Shown here one piece after another: positions 37,110 to 46,900 of a stretch of DNA of 64,000 nt. The stretch lies in the NCBI GenBank assembly GCA_016707605.1, contig JADJHJ010000002.1:21115-85114 (forward strand). The letters run 5' to 3'. This DNA is from Candidatus Promineofilum glycogenicum (lineage in GTDB: Bacteria; Chloroflexota; Anaerolineae; Promineifilales; Promineifilaceae). Both the position numbers and the translations under genes were made by a program. Each line of letters starts with the position of its first letter. Within the stretch, counting starts at the first letter, position 1. The notes under the pieces were generated by a model, which worked only from the letters and a program-made list of their open reading frames with translations, searched no databases and was not told where the DNA came from.

Positions 37110-37976
37110 ATGAACCCGATCGAACAATTCCCCTTCGGCCGCACCGCCCACCCCAGCACCCGCCTCCTCCTCGGCGCGGCCGCCTTCTCCGACGTAACAC
37201 AAGCCGAAGCCGACGCCACCATGGACGTGGCCCTCAGCTACGGCATCAACCACGTCGACACCGCCGCCAGCTACGGCGACGCCGAGTTGCGGCTGGGCGA
37301 TTGGATCCGGCGCAACGGCCGGCCGTTCTTCCTGGCGACCAAGACGGGCCAGCGCACCGCCGGCCCCGCGCTGGAGGAGATTCGCCGCTCGCTGGAGCGG
37401 CTACAGGTCGATCAGGTTGACCTGATCCAGCTTCACCACCTGGTCGATCCGCAGGAGTGGGAAGTCGCCCTCGGCCCGGGTGGCGCGCTGGAGGCGGCGA
37501 TTGCGGCGCGGGAGGAAGGGCTGGTGCGCTACATCGGCATCACCGGCCACGGCTGGACGGTGGCCGCGACCCACCGGCGGGCGCTGGAGCGCTTCGACTT
37601 CGACTCGGTGCTGCTGCCCTACAGCTACACCATGATGCAGAACGAGGCCTATCGCGCCGACTTCGAGGCGCTGTACGCCGTTTGCCGCGAGCGCAACGTG
37701 GCCATCCAGACGATCAAGTCCATCGTCCACACCCCCTGGGGCCACGAGCCGCACACGCGGGCCACGTGGTACAAGCCGCTGGAAGACCAGGAGGCGATTG
37801 ATACGGCGGTGCAATGGGTTCTCGGCCGGCCGCACCTCTTCATCAACACCGTCGGCGACATCCACGTCCTGCCCCGCGTGCTGGACGCGGCGGCGCGCTA
37901 TACCGGGCCAATCGCCGACGAAGCCATGCGCGCCCAGGTGGAGCGGCTGGAGATGCGGCCGCTGTTTGAAAGTTAA
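37110..37976 (+). CDS. Aldo/keto reductase family protein
   Basis: 288 residues. The catalytic tetrad is readable: Asp and Tyr in HVDTAASYGDAE, Lys in FLATKTGQR, His in IQLHHLVD. The family reduces carbonyls with NADPH in a TIM barrel. It starts VNPI..FPFGRTAHPSTRLLLGAAAF-like and lacks the C-terminal 4Fe-4S extension of some relatives. Its gene is monocistronic, ended by the inverted repeat at 37975. Confidence 0.9.
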   Translation: MNPIEQFPFGRTAHPSTRLLLGAAAFSDVTQAEADATMDVALSYGINHVDTAASYGDAELRLGDWIRRNGRPFFLATKTGQRTAGPALEEIRRSLERLQVDQVDLIQLHHLVDPQEWEVALGPGGALEAAIAAREEGLVRYIGITGHGWTVAATHRRALERFDFDSVLLPYSYTMMQNEAYRADFEALYAVCRERNVAIQTIKSIVHTPWGHEPHTRATWYKPLEDQEAIDTAVQWVLGRPHLFINTVGDIHVLPRVLDAAARYTGPIADEAMRAQVERLEMRPLFES

Positions 37977-38011
37977 GACCTCTGAGGTTGGCGGCCAACC
38001 TCAGGGGTCTT
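37975..38011. terminator. Inverted repeat after aldo/keto reductase
   Basis: Arms AAGACCTCTGAGGTTGG and CCAACCTCAGGGGTCTT, one mismatch, four-base loop GCGG. It starts at the stop codon. Without a clear T-run it may be a repeat of the AGACCTCTGAGGTT type as much as a terminator. Confidence 0.6.
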
Positions 38012-38071
38012 CTCGTTTCCATCCCCGGCCGCCCTGGGCTACAATCATGCCAATCAACGGAGAAGCCCAGT

Positions 38072-38692
38072 ATGGTCTACGAATCCCGCCACCCGCTTGT
38101 CAAGCACAAGCTGACCCTGATGCGCAACAGCGCCACCAAACCGAAGAAGTTCCGCGAACTGATCCGCGAAATCTCCCTGCTCCTGTGCTATGAGGCCACG
38201 ACCGACCTGACGACCCAACCATTGGCCGTGGACACGCCCATGGGCCGCGCCGAGGGGGTGGAGATCAAGCACAAGGTCGGCCTGGTTCCCGTGCTGCGCG
38301 CCGGGCTGGGCATGGTCGAGGGTATCTGGGAGATGATGCCCGGCGCGGAGGTGTGGCACATCGGCCTCTACCGCGACGAGCGCACGCTGAAGCCCGTCTC
38401 CTACTACAACAAGCTGCCGACCATGCCCACGGTGCAGGTCTGCCTGGTGCTCGACCCGATGCTGGCCACCGGCGGCTCGGCCGTGGCCACGGTTGACATC
38501 CTCAAGAAGTGGGGCGCGGAGCGGATCAAGTTCGTCGGCATCCTGGCCGCGCCGGAGGGCATCGCCCGGCTACAGGGGGCGCACCCCGACGTGGACATCC
38601 ACGTCGCCCACGTGGACGAACGGCTCAACGACATCGGCTACATCGTCCCCGGCCTGGGCGACGCCGGCGACCGGCAGTTCGGCACGGGGTAG
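38072..38692 (+). CDS. upp: Uracil phosphoribosyltransferase
   Basis: 206 residues. The PRPP-binding loop is LVLDPMLATGGSAVATVDIL and the uracil-binding C-terminus IGYIVPGLGDAGDRQFG is typical. It salvages uracil to UMP. ATG 38072 gives the standard length; the frame upstream is shadow. A TACAAT hexamer lies at 38040-38045, a possible -10. One base separates it from the WecA-like gene. Confidence 0.95.
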   Translation: MVYESRHPLVKHKLTLMRNSATKPKKFRELIREISLLLCYEATTDLTTQPLAVDTPMGRAEGVEIKHKVGLVPVLRAGLGMVEGIWEMMPGAEVWHIGLYRDERTLKPVSYYNKLPTMPTVQVCLVLDPMLATGGSAVATVDILKKWGAERIKFVGILAAPEGIARLQGAHPDVDIHVAHVDERLNDIGYIVPGLGDAGDRQFGTG

Positions 38693-38693
38693 C

Positions 38694-39740
38694 ATGGTCT
38701 ACCTCATCGTCGCCCTGGCGTCGGCCGTCGCCGCCCTCGTCGCCACGCCTCTCGCTTCCCGTCTGTCCTTTCGGCTGGGCATCGTCGCCGAGCCGGGCGG
38801 CCGTCGGCTGCACCACGGCCGCATCCCCAAGCTGGGCGGGCTGGCCGTGGCCGTTGGCTGGGCCGCCGGCGTGGCCCTGACCTACGCGCTGCTGCCGCCC
38901 GATAATCCCGACGACGCCCTGCGGCTGCGCGGCGTGGTGCTGGGCAGTCTGGTGGTGGTCATCGGTGGGCTGCTGGACGACCGCTACGATCTGCCGCCCT
39001 GGGCGCAACTGCTCATCCAACTGCTCGGCGCGCTGGTGGCCATCGCCCACATCATCTTCATCGAGGTCTTCACCAACCCCCTGCCCGGCGCGACGCTATG
39101 GCAGGCGCTGCCGCTGTTCAGCGTCGAGGGGCAACTGGTGGCGATCTGGCGTCCGCTGGCCCTGCTGTTCACGACGTTCTGGATCATCGGCATGATCAAC
39201 GCCATCAACTTCCTCGACGGGCTGGACGGGCTGGCCGCCGGAGTGTGCCTCATCGCCGCGGCCTTCTTCGCCTACCACAGTTGGCGCTTGCAGCAGACGA
39301 CCGTGCCCCTGTTCCCGCTGGCCCTGGCCGGGGCGCTGCTGGGCTTCCTGCCGTTCAACTTCTCGCCGGCGCGCATCTTCCTCGGCTCGGCCGGGGCCTA
39401 CTTCCTGGGCTACCAGGTGGCGACGCTGTCGATTCTGGCCCCGGCCAAGCTGTCCACGGCGCTGCTGGTGCTGGCCGTGCCCATCATCGACGTGGCCTGG
39501 CAGATCGTCTCGCGCCTGCGCCACGGCCGCCACCCGATGAGCGGCGACCGCGGCCACCTGCACTTCCGCCTGTCCGACAGCGGCCTGCCCACGCCGCGCA
39601 TCGTCCTGGGCTACTACGGCGTGGCCCTGGTGTTTGGGCTGGCGGCCGTGCTGGTCGCCTCGCCGCTGCTGAAGCTGGCCCTGCTGGCGGGGCTGGCCGT
39701 GGGCGTGCTGGCCCTGCTGCTGCGCCTCAGCCACACGTGA
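38694..39740 (+). CDS. WecA/TagO/MraY family phosphoglycosyltransferase
   Basis: 348 residues, about eleven membrane helices. Signatures: IPKLGGLAV, LLDDRYDLPPWAQL (the DD pair), NAINFLDGLDGLAAG and RGHLHFRL (the HLHH-type motif). It transfers a GlcNAc- (or MurNAc-) phosphate type sugar from UDP to undecaprenyl phosphate. WecA/TagO-like rather than MraY, by the loop lengths. It is probably coupled with upp (one-base gap), although the two have no obvious joint function. Confidence 0.9.
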   Translation: MVYLIVALASAVAALVATPLASRLSFRLGIVAEPGGRRLHHGRIPKLGGLAVAVGWAAGVALTYALLPPDNPDDALRLRGVVLGSLVVVIGGLLDDRYDLPPWAQLLIQLLGALVAIAHIIFIEVFTNPLPGATLWQALPLFSVEGQLVAIWRPLALLFTTFWIIGMINAINFLDGLDGLAAGVCLIAAAFFAYHSWRLQQTTVPLFPLALAGALLGFLPFNFSPARIFLGSAGAYFLGYQVATLSILAPAKLSTALLVLAVPIIDVAWQIVSRLRHGRHPMSGDRGHLHFRLSDSGLPTPRIVLGYYGVALVFGLAAVLVASPLLKLALLAGLAVGVLALLLRLSHT

Positions 39741-39796
39741 GATTATTCTGCGCCCGCTTGAATCGCCGCCCGCCGGGTGTTACACTCCCTGTCATC

Positions 39797-40285
39797 ATGG
39801 AAGAACAAGACATCATGCGCGAACAGGCGCAAATTCTGACCGACCGCGCCCAGCGCCACCAGATGCACGGCGAACTGGGCGACGCCATCGCCCTCTACCG
39901 GCGCTCGCTGGCCGTCTACCCCACGCCGGAGGCCCACACCTTCCTCGGCTGGGCCTACAGCCTGATGGACCGCTACGACGAGGCCATCGCCGAGTGCGAG
40001 AAGGCCATCGCCCTCGACCCGACCTTCGGCAACCCGTACAACGACATCGGCGCTTACCTGATCGAGATGGATCGCTACGAGGAGGCCGTGCCCTGGCTGG
40101 AGCGGGCCACGGCCGCGCCGCGCTACGACACGCCGCAGTTCCCCTACGTCAATCTCGGCCGCGCCTACGAAGAGCTAAACCAGCCCTACCGCGCCCTGGC
40201 CTGCTACGACCGCGCTCTCGGCATCGCCCCGCTCTATCTGCCGGCCACGTGGGCCAAGTGGCTGCTGCTCAGCCGCCTGAACTAG
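39797..40285 (+). CDS. TPR-repeat protein
   Basis: 162 residues with about three to four TPR units (for example EAHTFLGWAYSLMDRYDEAIAECEKAIALDP and NPYNDIGAYLIEMDRYEEAVPWLERAT). No signal peptide. The ATG is preceded by TACACT at 39781-39786, about ten bases away, which fits a near-leaderless start. It lies 13 bases before rlmH. Confidence 0.85.
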   Translation: MEEQDIMREQAQILTDRAQRHQMHGELGDAIALYRRSLAVYPTPEAHTFLGWAYSLMDRYDEAIAECEKAIALDPTFGNPYNDIGAYLIEMDRYEEAVPWLERATAAPRYDTPQFPYVNLGRAYEELNQPYRALACYDRALGIAPLYLPATWAKWLLLSRLN

Positions 40286-40298
40286 CCCGGCCGCGCCC

Positions 40299-40778
40299 AT
40301 GCCCCGCGCCATCGGCCATCTGACCGTCGCCGCCGTCGGCCGGCTGCGCGAACCCCACTGGCAGGCGGCGCAGGACGAGTACGCCCGCCGCCTGCGTCGC
40401 TACACCGACTTCCAACTGGTCGAGGTCAAGGACGTGGTCGGCCGGGCGTTGCCCGACGCCGTGGCCGCGGCCCGCGAAGGGGAGCAACTGCTGGCCGCCG
40501 CGCCGCGTGGGGCGCGGCTGGTGCTGATGACGGCCGAAGGGCGGCAACATAGCAGCCCCGAACTGGCCGCCTGGCTACAGAATCAACTGGAGCAGTACGG
40601 CCAACTGGCCTTCCTCATCGGCGGCCCGGTCGGCTTCGACCCGGCCACCATCGCCGCCGCCCACGAGCGCCTGGCCCTCTCCCGCCTGACCCTACCCCAC
40701 GAACTGGCCCGCGTGGTGCTGCTGGAACAGCTCTACCGGGCGTTCACGATTGTCCACGGGGAGCCGTACCACAAGTGA
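40299..40778 (+). CDS. rlmH: 23S rRNA (pseudouridine1915-N3)-methyltransferase RlmH
   Basis: 159 residues, a SPOUT-fold methyltransferase. The knot region reads FLIGGPVGFDPAT...ALSRLTLPHELARVVLLEQL and the protein ends YRAFTIVHGEPYHK, both highly conserved. It methylates pseudouridine 1915 in helix 69. Translation ends a few bases before a long repeat. Confidence 0.95.
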   Translation: MPRAIGHLTVAAVGRLREPHWQAAQDEYARRLRRYTDFQLVEVKDVVGRALPDAVAAAREGEQLLAAAPRGARLVLMTAEGRQHSSPELAAWLQNQLEQYGQLAFLIGGPVGFDPATIAAAHERLALSRLTLPHELARVVLLEQLYRAFTIVHGEPYHK

Positions 40779-40780
40779 AG

Positions 40781-40875
40781 AGTGGTGAGTGGGTCAGTAG
40801 GTCAGTATTCAGTGGTCACTGCGCCACTGACCCACTGACCCACTGAACTACTGACCCACTGACATACTGCCCACT
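40781..40875. repeat. GTCAGTA-family palindrome
   Basis: Left half GTGGGTCAGTAGGTCAGTAT..., right half mirrored as CCACTGACCCACTGACC..., around GGTCACTGCGCCACTG. It lies between convergent rlmH and rsmI. The last seven rsmI codons and its TAG (40848-40850) are read from it. Confidence 0.85.
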
Positions 40876-41531
40876 CCCCCAATCACCACCACATACTCCC
40901 CCCGCGCCTCCGCCCCGGCCAGCCCGGCGATGAGTTCCGACAGCGTGCCGCGGCGGACGGACTCGAATAGCTTGGTCAGTTCGTTGCAGATGGCCGCCGG
41001 CCGGTCGCCGTAGACGGCCAGGGCGTCGGCCAGGAAATCGGCCAGGCGATGGGGCGACTCGTAGAAGATCAGCGTGTGGGGCGAATCGCGGTCGACGGCC
41101 AGGAAGCTCTGCCGCTTGCCGCTCTTGCGCGGCGCGAAGCCGCGAAAGGTGAAGCTGTGCGACGGCAGGCCGGACAGGACGAGGGCCATGACCAGCGCCG
41201 ACGCGCCGGGGATCATCGTCACCGGCAGGTCAAGCTCAATGGCCCGGCGGACGAGGGTGAAGCCGGGGTCGGCCACGCCCGGCGTGCCGGCGTTGGAGAC
41301 GACGGCCACCGACTGCCCGGCCTGCAACAGGGCCATGATGCGCGGCCCGGCGCGGTCTTCGTTGTGCTCGTGGAAGGCGATCTGCGGCTTCTTGATGTCG
41401 AAGTGCTTCAGCAGCAGGCCCGTCTTGCGCGTGTCCTCGCTGGCCACGGCATCGACGGCGCGCAATACCTCCAGCGCCCGCAAGCTGATGTCGCCGAGGT
41501 TGCCGATGGGCGTCGCCACCAGGTAAAGCAC
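40848..41531 (-). CDS. rsmI: 16S rRNA (cytidine1402-2'-O)-methyltransferase RsmI
   Basis: 227 residues. N-terminal LYLVATPIGNLGDISLRALE, SEDTRKTG, VVSNAGTPGVADPG and FYESPHRL are the SAM-binding and family motifs. It begins at a GTG preceded by GGAG. The C-terminal GSMSVGQ tail is encoded by the GTCAGTA palindrome, and the protein is short compared with the usual 270-290 residues, so the repeat may have replaced the normal C-terminal part. Confidence 0.93.
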   Translation of the reverse strand: MLYLVATPIGNLGDISLRALEVLRAVDAVASEDTRKTGLLLKHFDIKKPQIAFHEHNEDRAGPRIMALLQAGQSVAVVSNAGTPGVADPGFTLVRRAIELDLPVTMIPGASALVMALVLSGLPSHSFTFRGFAPRKSGKRQSFLAVDRDSPHTLIFYESPHRLADFLADALAVYGDRPAAICNELTKLFESVRRGTLSELIAGLAGAEARGEYVVVIGGVGSMSVGQ

Positions 41532-41550
41532 GAAGACTCCGAAGAGAAGG

Positions 41551-41616
41551 AACCACAGATTACACAGATTTCACAGATTCCTAAGAAAATCTGTGAAATC
41601 TGTGTAATCGGTGGTT
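41551..41616. repeat. Palindromic element, ACAGATT family
   Basis: Left arm AACCACAGATTACACAGATT..., right arm mirrored with one difference (TGTAATCGGTGG), loop CCTAAGA. It lies between aroA and rsmI, which run in the same direction. Confidence 0.9.
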
Positions 41617-41628
41617 CTCTTCCTCTTT

Positions 41629-42972
41629 CTAGATTGGTTCGACCCACTCCATCGCCGCGCCCAGTTGGCGCATCGTCTCGACAAAGCCGGGAAAGCTGTC
41701 GGCCACGCAGGCCGCGTCGTGGATGATCGTCGGCTCCGTGGCCGCCAGCCCGGCCACGGCCAGAGCCATGCCCAGGCGGTGATCGTCGTGGCTGTCCACG
41801 CTGGCCCCCCTCAGGCGCGTCGGCCCGTGGACGGTGAAGCCATCCTCGTGCTCGTCGAGCTGGGCGCTCAGCCGGCGCAACTCGCCGACCAGCACGGCGA
41901 TACGGTCTACTTCCTTGACCCGCAACTCGGCCGCGTCGCGCACGGTGCTGCGCCCGGCGGCCTGTGTGGCGGCCACGGCCCAGACCGGGAACTCGTCAAT
42001 GGCCCGCACGACTGTCGGCCCATCCACGTCCACGGCGTGCAGTTCGGCAAAGCCCACGCTCAGATCGGCGGCCAGCTCGCCGCCGGTCATCTGCTGGTTG
42101 CCGACGCGCACGTCGGCGCCCATCGCCCGTAGCACTTGCAGCAGGCCGATGCGCGTCTCGTTGAGGCCCACGCCGCGAATGGTGATCTGCGAATGGGGCA
42201 CAATGGCCGCCGCCACCAGCGGGAACGCGGCCGAGGAGAAGTCGCCGGGCACGGTCATATCGAGCGGCAGCAGGCGGCGACCGCCAAACGGTTCATCACT
42301 TAGCGTCACCCAGCCGTCCTGCGTCGTGACGACCGCGCCCATCGCCATCAGCATCCGCTCGGTGTGGTCGCGGGCTGGGCCGGGCTGGTGGACGCGCACT
42401 CCTTCGGCGGTATACAGCCCGGCCAGCAGCAGGGCGCTCTTCACCTGGGCGCTGGCTACGGGCAGGCGATAGGCCAGGCCATGCAGCGGCGCGGGACGCA
42501 GGTGCAGCGGCGCGTGGCCGTTGTCGGCCTTGATGTCGGCCCCCATCTGTTGCAGCGGCTCCGTCACCCGGCCCATCGGCCGCTTGCGCAACTGCTCGCT
42601 GCCGTCAAGCACCGACGGGAACGACTGCCCGGCCATGACCCCGGCCAGCAAGCGAATGGCGGTGCCGGCGTTGCGGCAGTTGAGCGGCCCGGCCGGCCGC
42701 CGCAGCCCGCGCAGGCCGCGGCCGTCGACGCGCAAGTCCCAGGAGTTAGGGTGATGCTCGTCCATTTCGACGCTGACGCCCAGGGCGCGCACGACCTCTA
42801 GCGTCGCCAGCGTATCGCCGGCGGGCAGCCAGTTGCGAATGACGCTGACGCCATCGGCCAGCGCGGCCAGCAGCACGGCGCGGTGGCTAATCGACTTGTC
42901 GCCCGGCACGGTAATCGCGCCCTGTAGCGGCGTGGTCTGGGAATGGACGATCAACTTGCTGGGTGACGACAT
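41629..42972 (-). CDS. aroA: 3-phosphoshikimate 1-carboxyvinyltransferase (EPSP synthase)
   Basis: 447 residues. Motifs: VPGDKSISHRA near the start, NAGTAIRLLAG, DGSEQLRKRPMGR and, late, LRVKEVDRIAVL with DHRLGMALA. It joins shikimate-3-phosphate and PEP in aromatic amino acid synthesis. Class I glyphosate-type residues cannot be judged by eye. A GAGGCG ribosome site precedes the ATG. No other aro genes adjoin. Confidence 0.95.
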   Translation of the reverse strand: MSSPSKLIVHSQTTPLQGAITVPGDKSISHRAVLLAALADGVSVIRNWLPAGDTLATLEVVRALGVSVEMDEHHPNSWDLRVDGRGLRGLRRPAGPLNCRNAGTAIRLLAGVMAGQSFPSVLDGSEQLRKRPMGRVTEPLQQMGADIKADNGHAPLHLRPAPLHGLAYRLPVASAQVKSALLLAGLYTAEGVRVHQPGPARDHTERMLMAMGAVVTTQDGWVTLSDEPFGGRRLLPLDMTVPGDFSSAAFPLVAAAIVPHSQITIRGVGLNETRIGLLQVLRAMGADVRVGNQQMTGGELAADLSVGFAELHAVDVDGPTVVRAIDEFPVWAVAATQAAGRSTVRDAAELRVKEVDRIAVLVGELRRLSAQLDEHEDGFTVHGPTRLRGASVDSHDDHRLGMALAVAGLAATEPTIIHDAACVADSFPGFVETMRQLGAAMEWVEPI

Positions 42973-42982
42973 TGCGCCTCGC

Positions 42983-43843
42983 TTAAATCGCCTTGCGCCG
43001 CGTCTGGGCCATGTGGGGCACGGTTTCAGCGCGGCTGTTAGGGCCTTTCACGCGCACCCGCTCGTGCCGGGCGCGCCGCTGCACGCCGTCGGGCGAGTGG
43101 CGTGGGTCGAGGCGGGCCACCGGCGGCCGTCCGGCCAGTTTGGCCTGCTCCAGCGCGTGATGGATGAAGAGCACGTTGTGGCGGCGCAGGAAGCCGGCGT
43201 CGCCGTCGGCGGCCTGGGCGGCACTCAGCTTGTCGGCCAGGTCGGCCATCTCGTCGGGCGGGATGTAGGCCGGCAGGGAGAAGAACTCCAGATGATCGTG
43301 GACGGGCACGAGGCGGCCGAGGATGATCGCTCCCAGCGGCGCGTCACCGTGGCCGGCCGGCTCGAAGACGTCGAACTCGCCGCCCGACGCCATCTCGCGC
43401 AGGCGCAGCGTCTGCCGCTCGTAGCCCAGCAGCTCGTAGCCGCTCATCGGCCCGGCAGCCACCCAGCGGTCGAGCAACTCGCGCCGCGGCGCGGGCATCC
43501 CTGCCCCCTGTTCGGCGCGGTAAAGCTCCACCAGACGCTCGCCGGAGGGTAAAACGTGATCGAAGGCCAGCCAGTCCAGGTAGCGCTCGGCCTCACTGGC
43601 GCTCATCAGGGGCAGCGTCTCGGCATTGTAGTAGTCGTTCCAGTAGTGCGCCGCGGCGGCGTCGGCCGTCTCATCGAAGCGCTCGCTCTCGGCGAACTCC
43701 AACAGGTCAACCCGCAACGCGCGGGCGGCGTCGGCCCAGGTGCGCTGCTCCTGTTCGGCGGCCAGGTCGGCGGCCATGTGGCACTGCTTATACTTCTTGC
43801 CGCTGCCGCAGTAGCAGGGATCGTTTCGGCCCGGTTTCTCCAT
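42983..43843 (-). CDS. SEC-C motif protein
   Basis: 286 residues. The N-terminal 22 residues form a SEC-C zinc motif (C10-x-C12 ... C21-H22 in GRNDPCYCGSGKKYKQCH), which in SecA binds SecB and zinc but occurs in many unrelated proteins. The remainder is helical with no recognised domain; it ends Arg/Lys-rich. It precedes aroA by ten bases in the same direction, so they may be cotranscribed. The 136-base gap upstream holds no gene. Confidence 0.85.
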   Translation of the reverse strand: MEKPGRNDPCYCGSGKKYKQCHMAADLAAEQEQRTWADAARALRVDLLEFAESERFDETADAAAAHYWNDYYNAETLPLMSASEAERYLDWLAFDHVLPSGERLVELYRAEQGAGMPAPRRELLDRWVAAGPMSGYELLGYERQTLRLREMASGGEFDVFEPAGHGDAPLGAIILGRLVPVHDHLEFFSLPAYIPPDEMADLADKLSAAQAADGDAGFLRRHNVLFIHHALEQAKLAGRPPVARLDPRHSPDGVQRRARHERVRVKGPNSRAETVPHMAQTRRKAI

Positions 43844-43979
43844 AATCGTTTACTCCACAGGCATGACGCCCGGCCGGGCCGGGCGACATGCGAAATGACG
43901 AGGAATTGTACCAGATCGCCGCCGCGCCGCGCCGCAGGCAAGGCTTTCCTGGTTGCCAGCCGTCACTTTAAGACCTGCC

Positions 43980-46900
43980 CTACGCCGCCGGGCCGCCGCG
44001 CAGAGCGGCTACCTCCTGCGCCCGCTGCCGCAATCGGCGCGAGAGGACGCGGATGATGCCTCGCGCCACCTCGCTGCGGGTATCCAGCAACTCGAAGAAC
44101 GGCTCGCCGTCGAGGCGCAGCAGCAGCGCGTCCGTCTCGGCCGTCACGCTGGCCATGCGCGGCTCCGGCTCCAGCAGGGCCATCTCGCCGAAGACCTCCG
44201 ACTCGCCCAGGACGTTGAGCGTGTAGTCACCGTCGTGAACGCGCACCCGGCCGCTGACAACGATGTAGAGCGAGTCGCCCGACTCGCCCTTCTGAAAAAC
44301 CGCCTGCCCGGCCGGCAACTCCACCTCGGTCAGCAGCCCGGCCACCTCGGCCAGCAACTCGTCGGGCGTTTCGGCAAATAGCTCGGCGTCCTTGAGAAGG
44401 ATCACCTTTTCGATGGTGGTCAGCATAGGTCTCTCTCCGGTAGGCGGGGCGCCGGCCGCGGCCAGGCCGAGGCGGGCGGTCGTCCAGGCGGCCGTCTCGC
44501 GCAGGACGGGATCGGCGTCGGTCCGATAGCGGGCCAGCAGGTCGGGCAACTCCGGCGCGGTGCAAACCAGTTGCCCGACGGCAAAGAGTTGCACCGCCTG
44601 GAGCCAGCGGTTGGCGTAGCCGTTGCCCTGAGCCATGTCGGCCACGCGCGCTGTGGCCGGCAGCGCGGGCCGGTCGTAGGCCGCGCCCAGCCGTTGCAGT
44701 CGTTCCGCGGCCGGTAGCTCTTCCGACAGGGGCATGACCAGCGCCTTCAGATCGGCCGGCAGGCGCAGATCGAGGATTTCCAGGGCGTAGGCGCGGCGCG
44801 TATCCGAGGCGCGCCGGCCGCGGCCCAACGCCTCGCGCACGTCGCGCATGGCCGCCGGATCGAACAGGAACGACAGCAGCAGGTAGACGCGGTCGCGCGC
44901 GGCGGCGAACTGATCCGCCAGCACACGCCGCAGATAGGCCAACTCGGCCACGTCCAGGCAGTCGCGCAGCCCGGCCAGCAGCCAGGCGGCGTGGGCCGTC
45001 TCGGCGGCGATCTGGCGGCGCACGACGTCGGCCGCCGCGCCCGTGGCGCGATAGCCGGCGTGGGCCAGGGCCAGCAGCACTTCAGTGCGCACGGCGTCGC
45101 TGGGCCGGTCGAGCTGGCCGGCCAGCAGGGCCACGGCCCGCTTGCCGATGCGCCCGGCGGCCCGCGCCAGCCCGATGCCCATCTCCACGGGCAGTTCGGC
45201 CCGATCAAACGCGGCGCTCATCGTCGGCAAGGCCGCCTCGCCCCCGGCAACGAGCGCGCCGACGGCCGCCGTCTGCGTAGCCCGCCGCTCCAGAGCGGCC
45301 ACGACCAGCGGCCACAAGTCGGCGCACGACGCATGGCCGGCGGCCGTCAGCGCCGCGCGGCGCACGTCGCTATCAGCGTCGTTCAGCAGCCGCGCCAACA
45401 GGGCGCAATCCTCCCCGGCCGCGGCTTCCAGAGCGCGAACGGCCAGCCGCCGCTCGGCGCGGTCGACCGAGGCGACCAGGGCGGCCAGCGCGGCATCAGC
45501 CTGCGCCCGCGCCGCCGGCGAGCCGTGGCGTCGCAGGCCGACCAGCGCCCCCAGGCGCGTCTCCGGCGCGGCGTCGCCCAGCCGGGCCAGCAGCGCCGCT
45601 TCGGCTTCCGGCCCGCCAACGGCGGCCAGCGCCCGCCAGGCCGCGCCGCGCGCCAGCGGGTCGGGGTCGTTCTCGGCCGCGGCGGCCACGGCAAGTGGAT
45701 CACCTACGCCGCGGCGCTCGATGTGGCCCAGCGCCTCGCGCCGCACCACGGACGCGGGGTGGGCCAACAGGTCGGGCAGCGCCCCGGCCAGCGCCTCCGG
45801 CCGGCTCTCGGCCAGCAGCCCCAGAGCGTAGAGCGCCGGGCCGGGGCGCGGATTGCGTAGCGTCTCGGTCAGCACGCGGACGCTGTCGCTGTCGTCGAGG
45901 TTGACGGCCGCGCCGGTCAGTCGCCGCCGGGACAGCGCCGCCGTCAGCGCCCGCGGGTAAGCCCGCGCCGTCAGCCCGGCCACCACCAGCCAGGCGACGA
46001 GGATGGCCAGCAAGACGAAGCCCAGATGGACGACAGTGAACGACGGCGTCCGGTTGAGCAGCAGCAACAGCACGCCGGCCAGCCCCACGGCAGCCATGCG
46101 CACGATGCCGTTGTCGATGGTCTGGATGCGCGCCCGCACGCTCGCGGGCAACGGCTGATAGAGAATGGACTGGGCCGTCTGGTCGACGGAGAACATGAAA
46201 CCCAGATCGAAGACGCGGTTGAGCGTGGCCAGCCAGAAGAGCAGCGGAACCAGTCCCCAGCCCGCGCCGACGACGCTGAAGGCCAACGTGACGACGAACA
46301 GCAGCGCCGGCAGGATGAACAACCCGCCGCGCACGCCGAAGCGGGCAATCAGTGGCCCGGCCACGAAGCTGTTGTTGATCAGGGTAAAGATGCCCAGCCC
46401 GGCCAGATAGAGACCCATGAAGCCGGCCAGTTCGGCCGGGTCGGGGAAGCGGGCGCTGATGCGGTTGTAGAAGATGTTGTCTATGAAGAAGAACGACAGC
46501 CAGGCGGCGATGGTCAGGCCGAACATCAGCAGGACGTAGGGGTTGCGCAGGTGCTTGCCCAACGAGCTTGTCGTGCCGCCGGAGCCGGCCGCCTCTTCGA
46601 CCACGTTCAGCGCGCCCCGGTAGCGGCCGATGATGGCCCACAGCAAGGCCAGCGCGGCGGCGAACCCGACGCTGGCCAGCAGCAGCAGGTTAACCGTGCC
46701 GATGGCGCGGACGATGGCCGGGATGAGGAAGCCGGTCAGCACAATGGCCACCCACATGCCCGCGCCAATCGGCCCGAAGAGGCGCTTCGACTGGCGCAAC
46801 GTCAGCAGCCGCGCGGCCATCGTCCAGAAGCCGACCTGGCCGAAGCTGACGGCGACCTGGAAGAGGACGGGCAAGACGAAGGTGACCGGCCGGCCGCCGC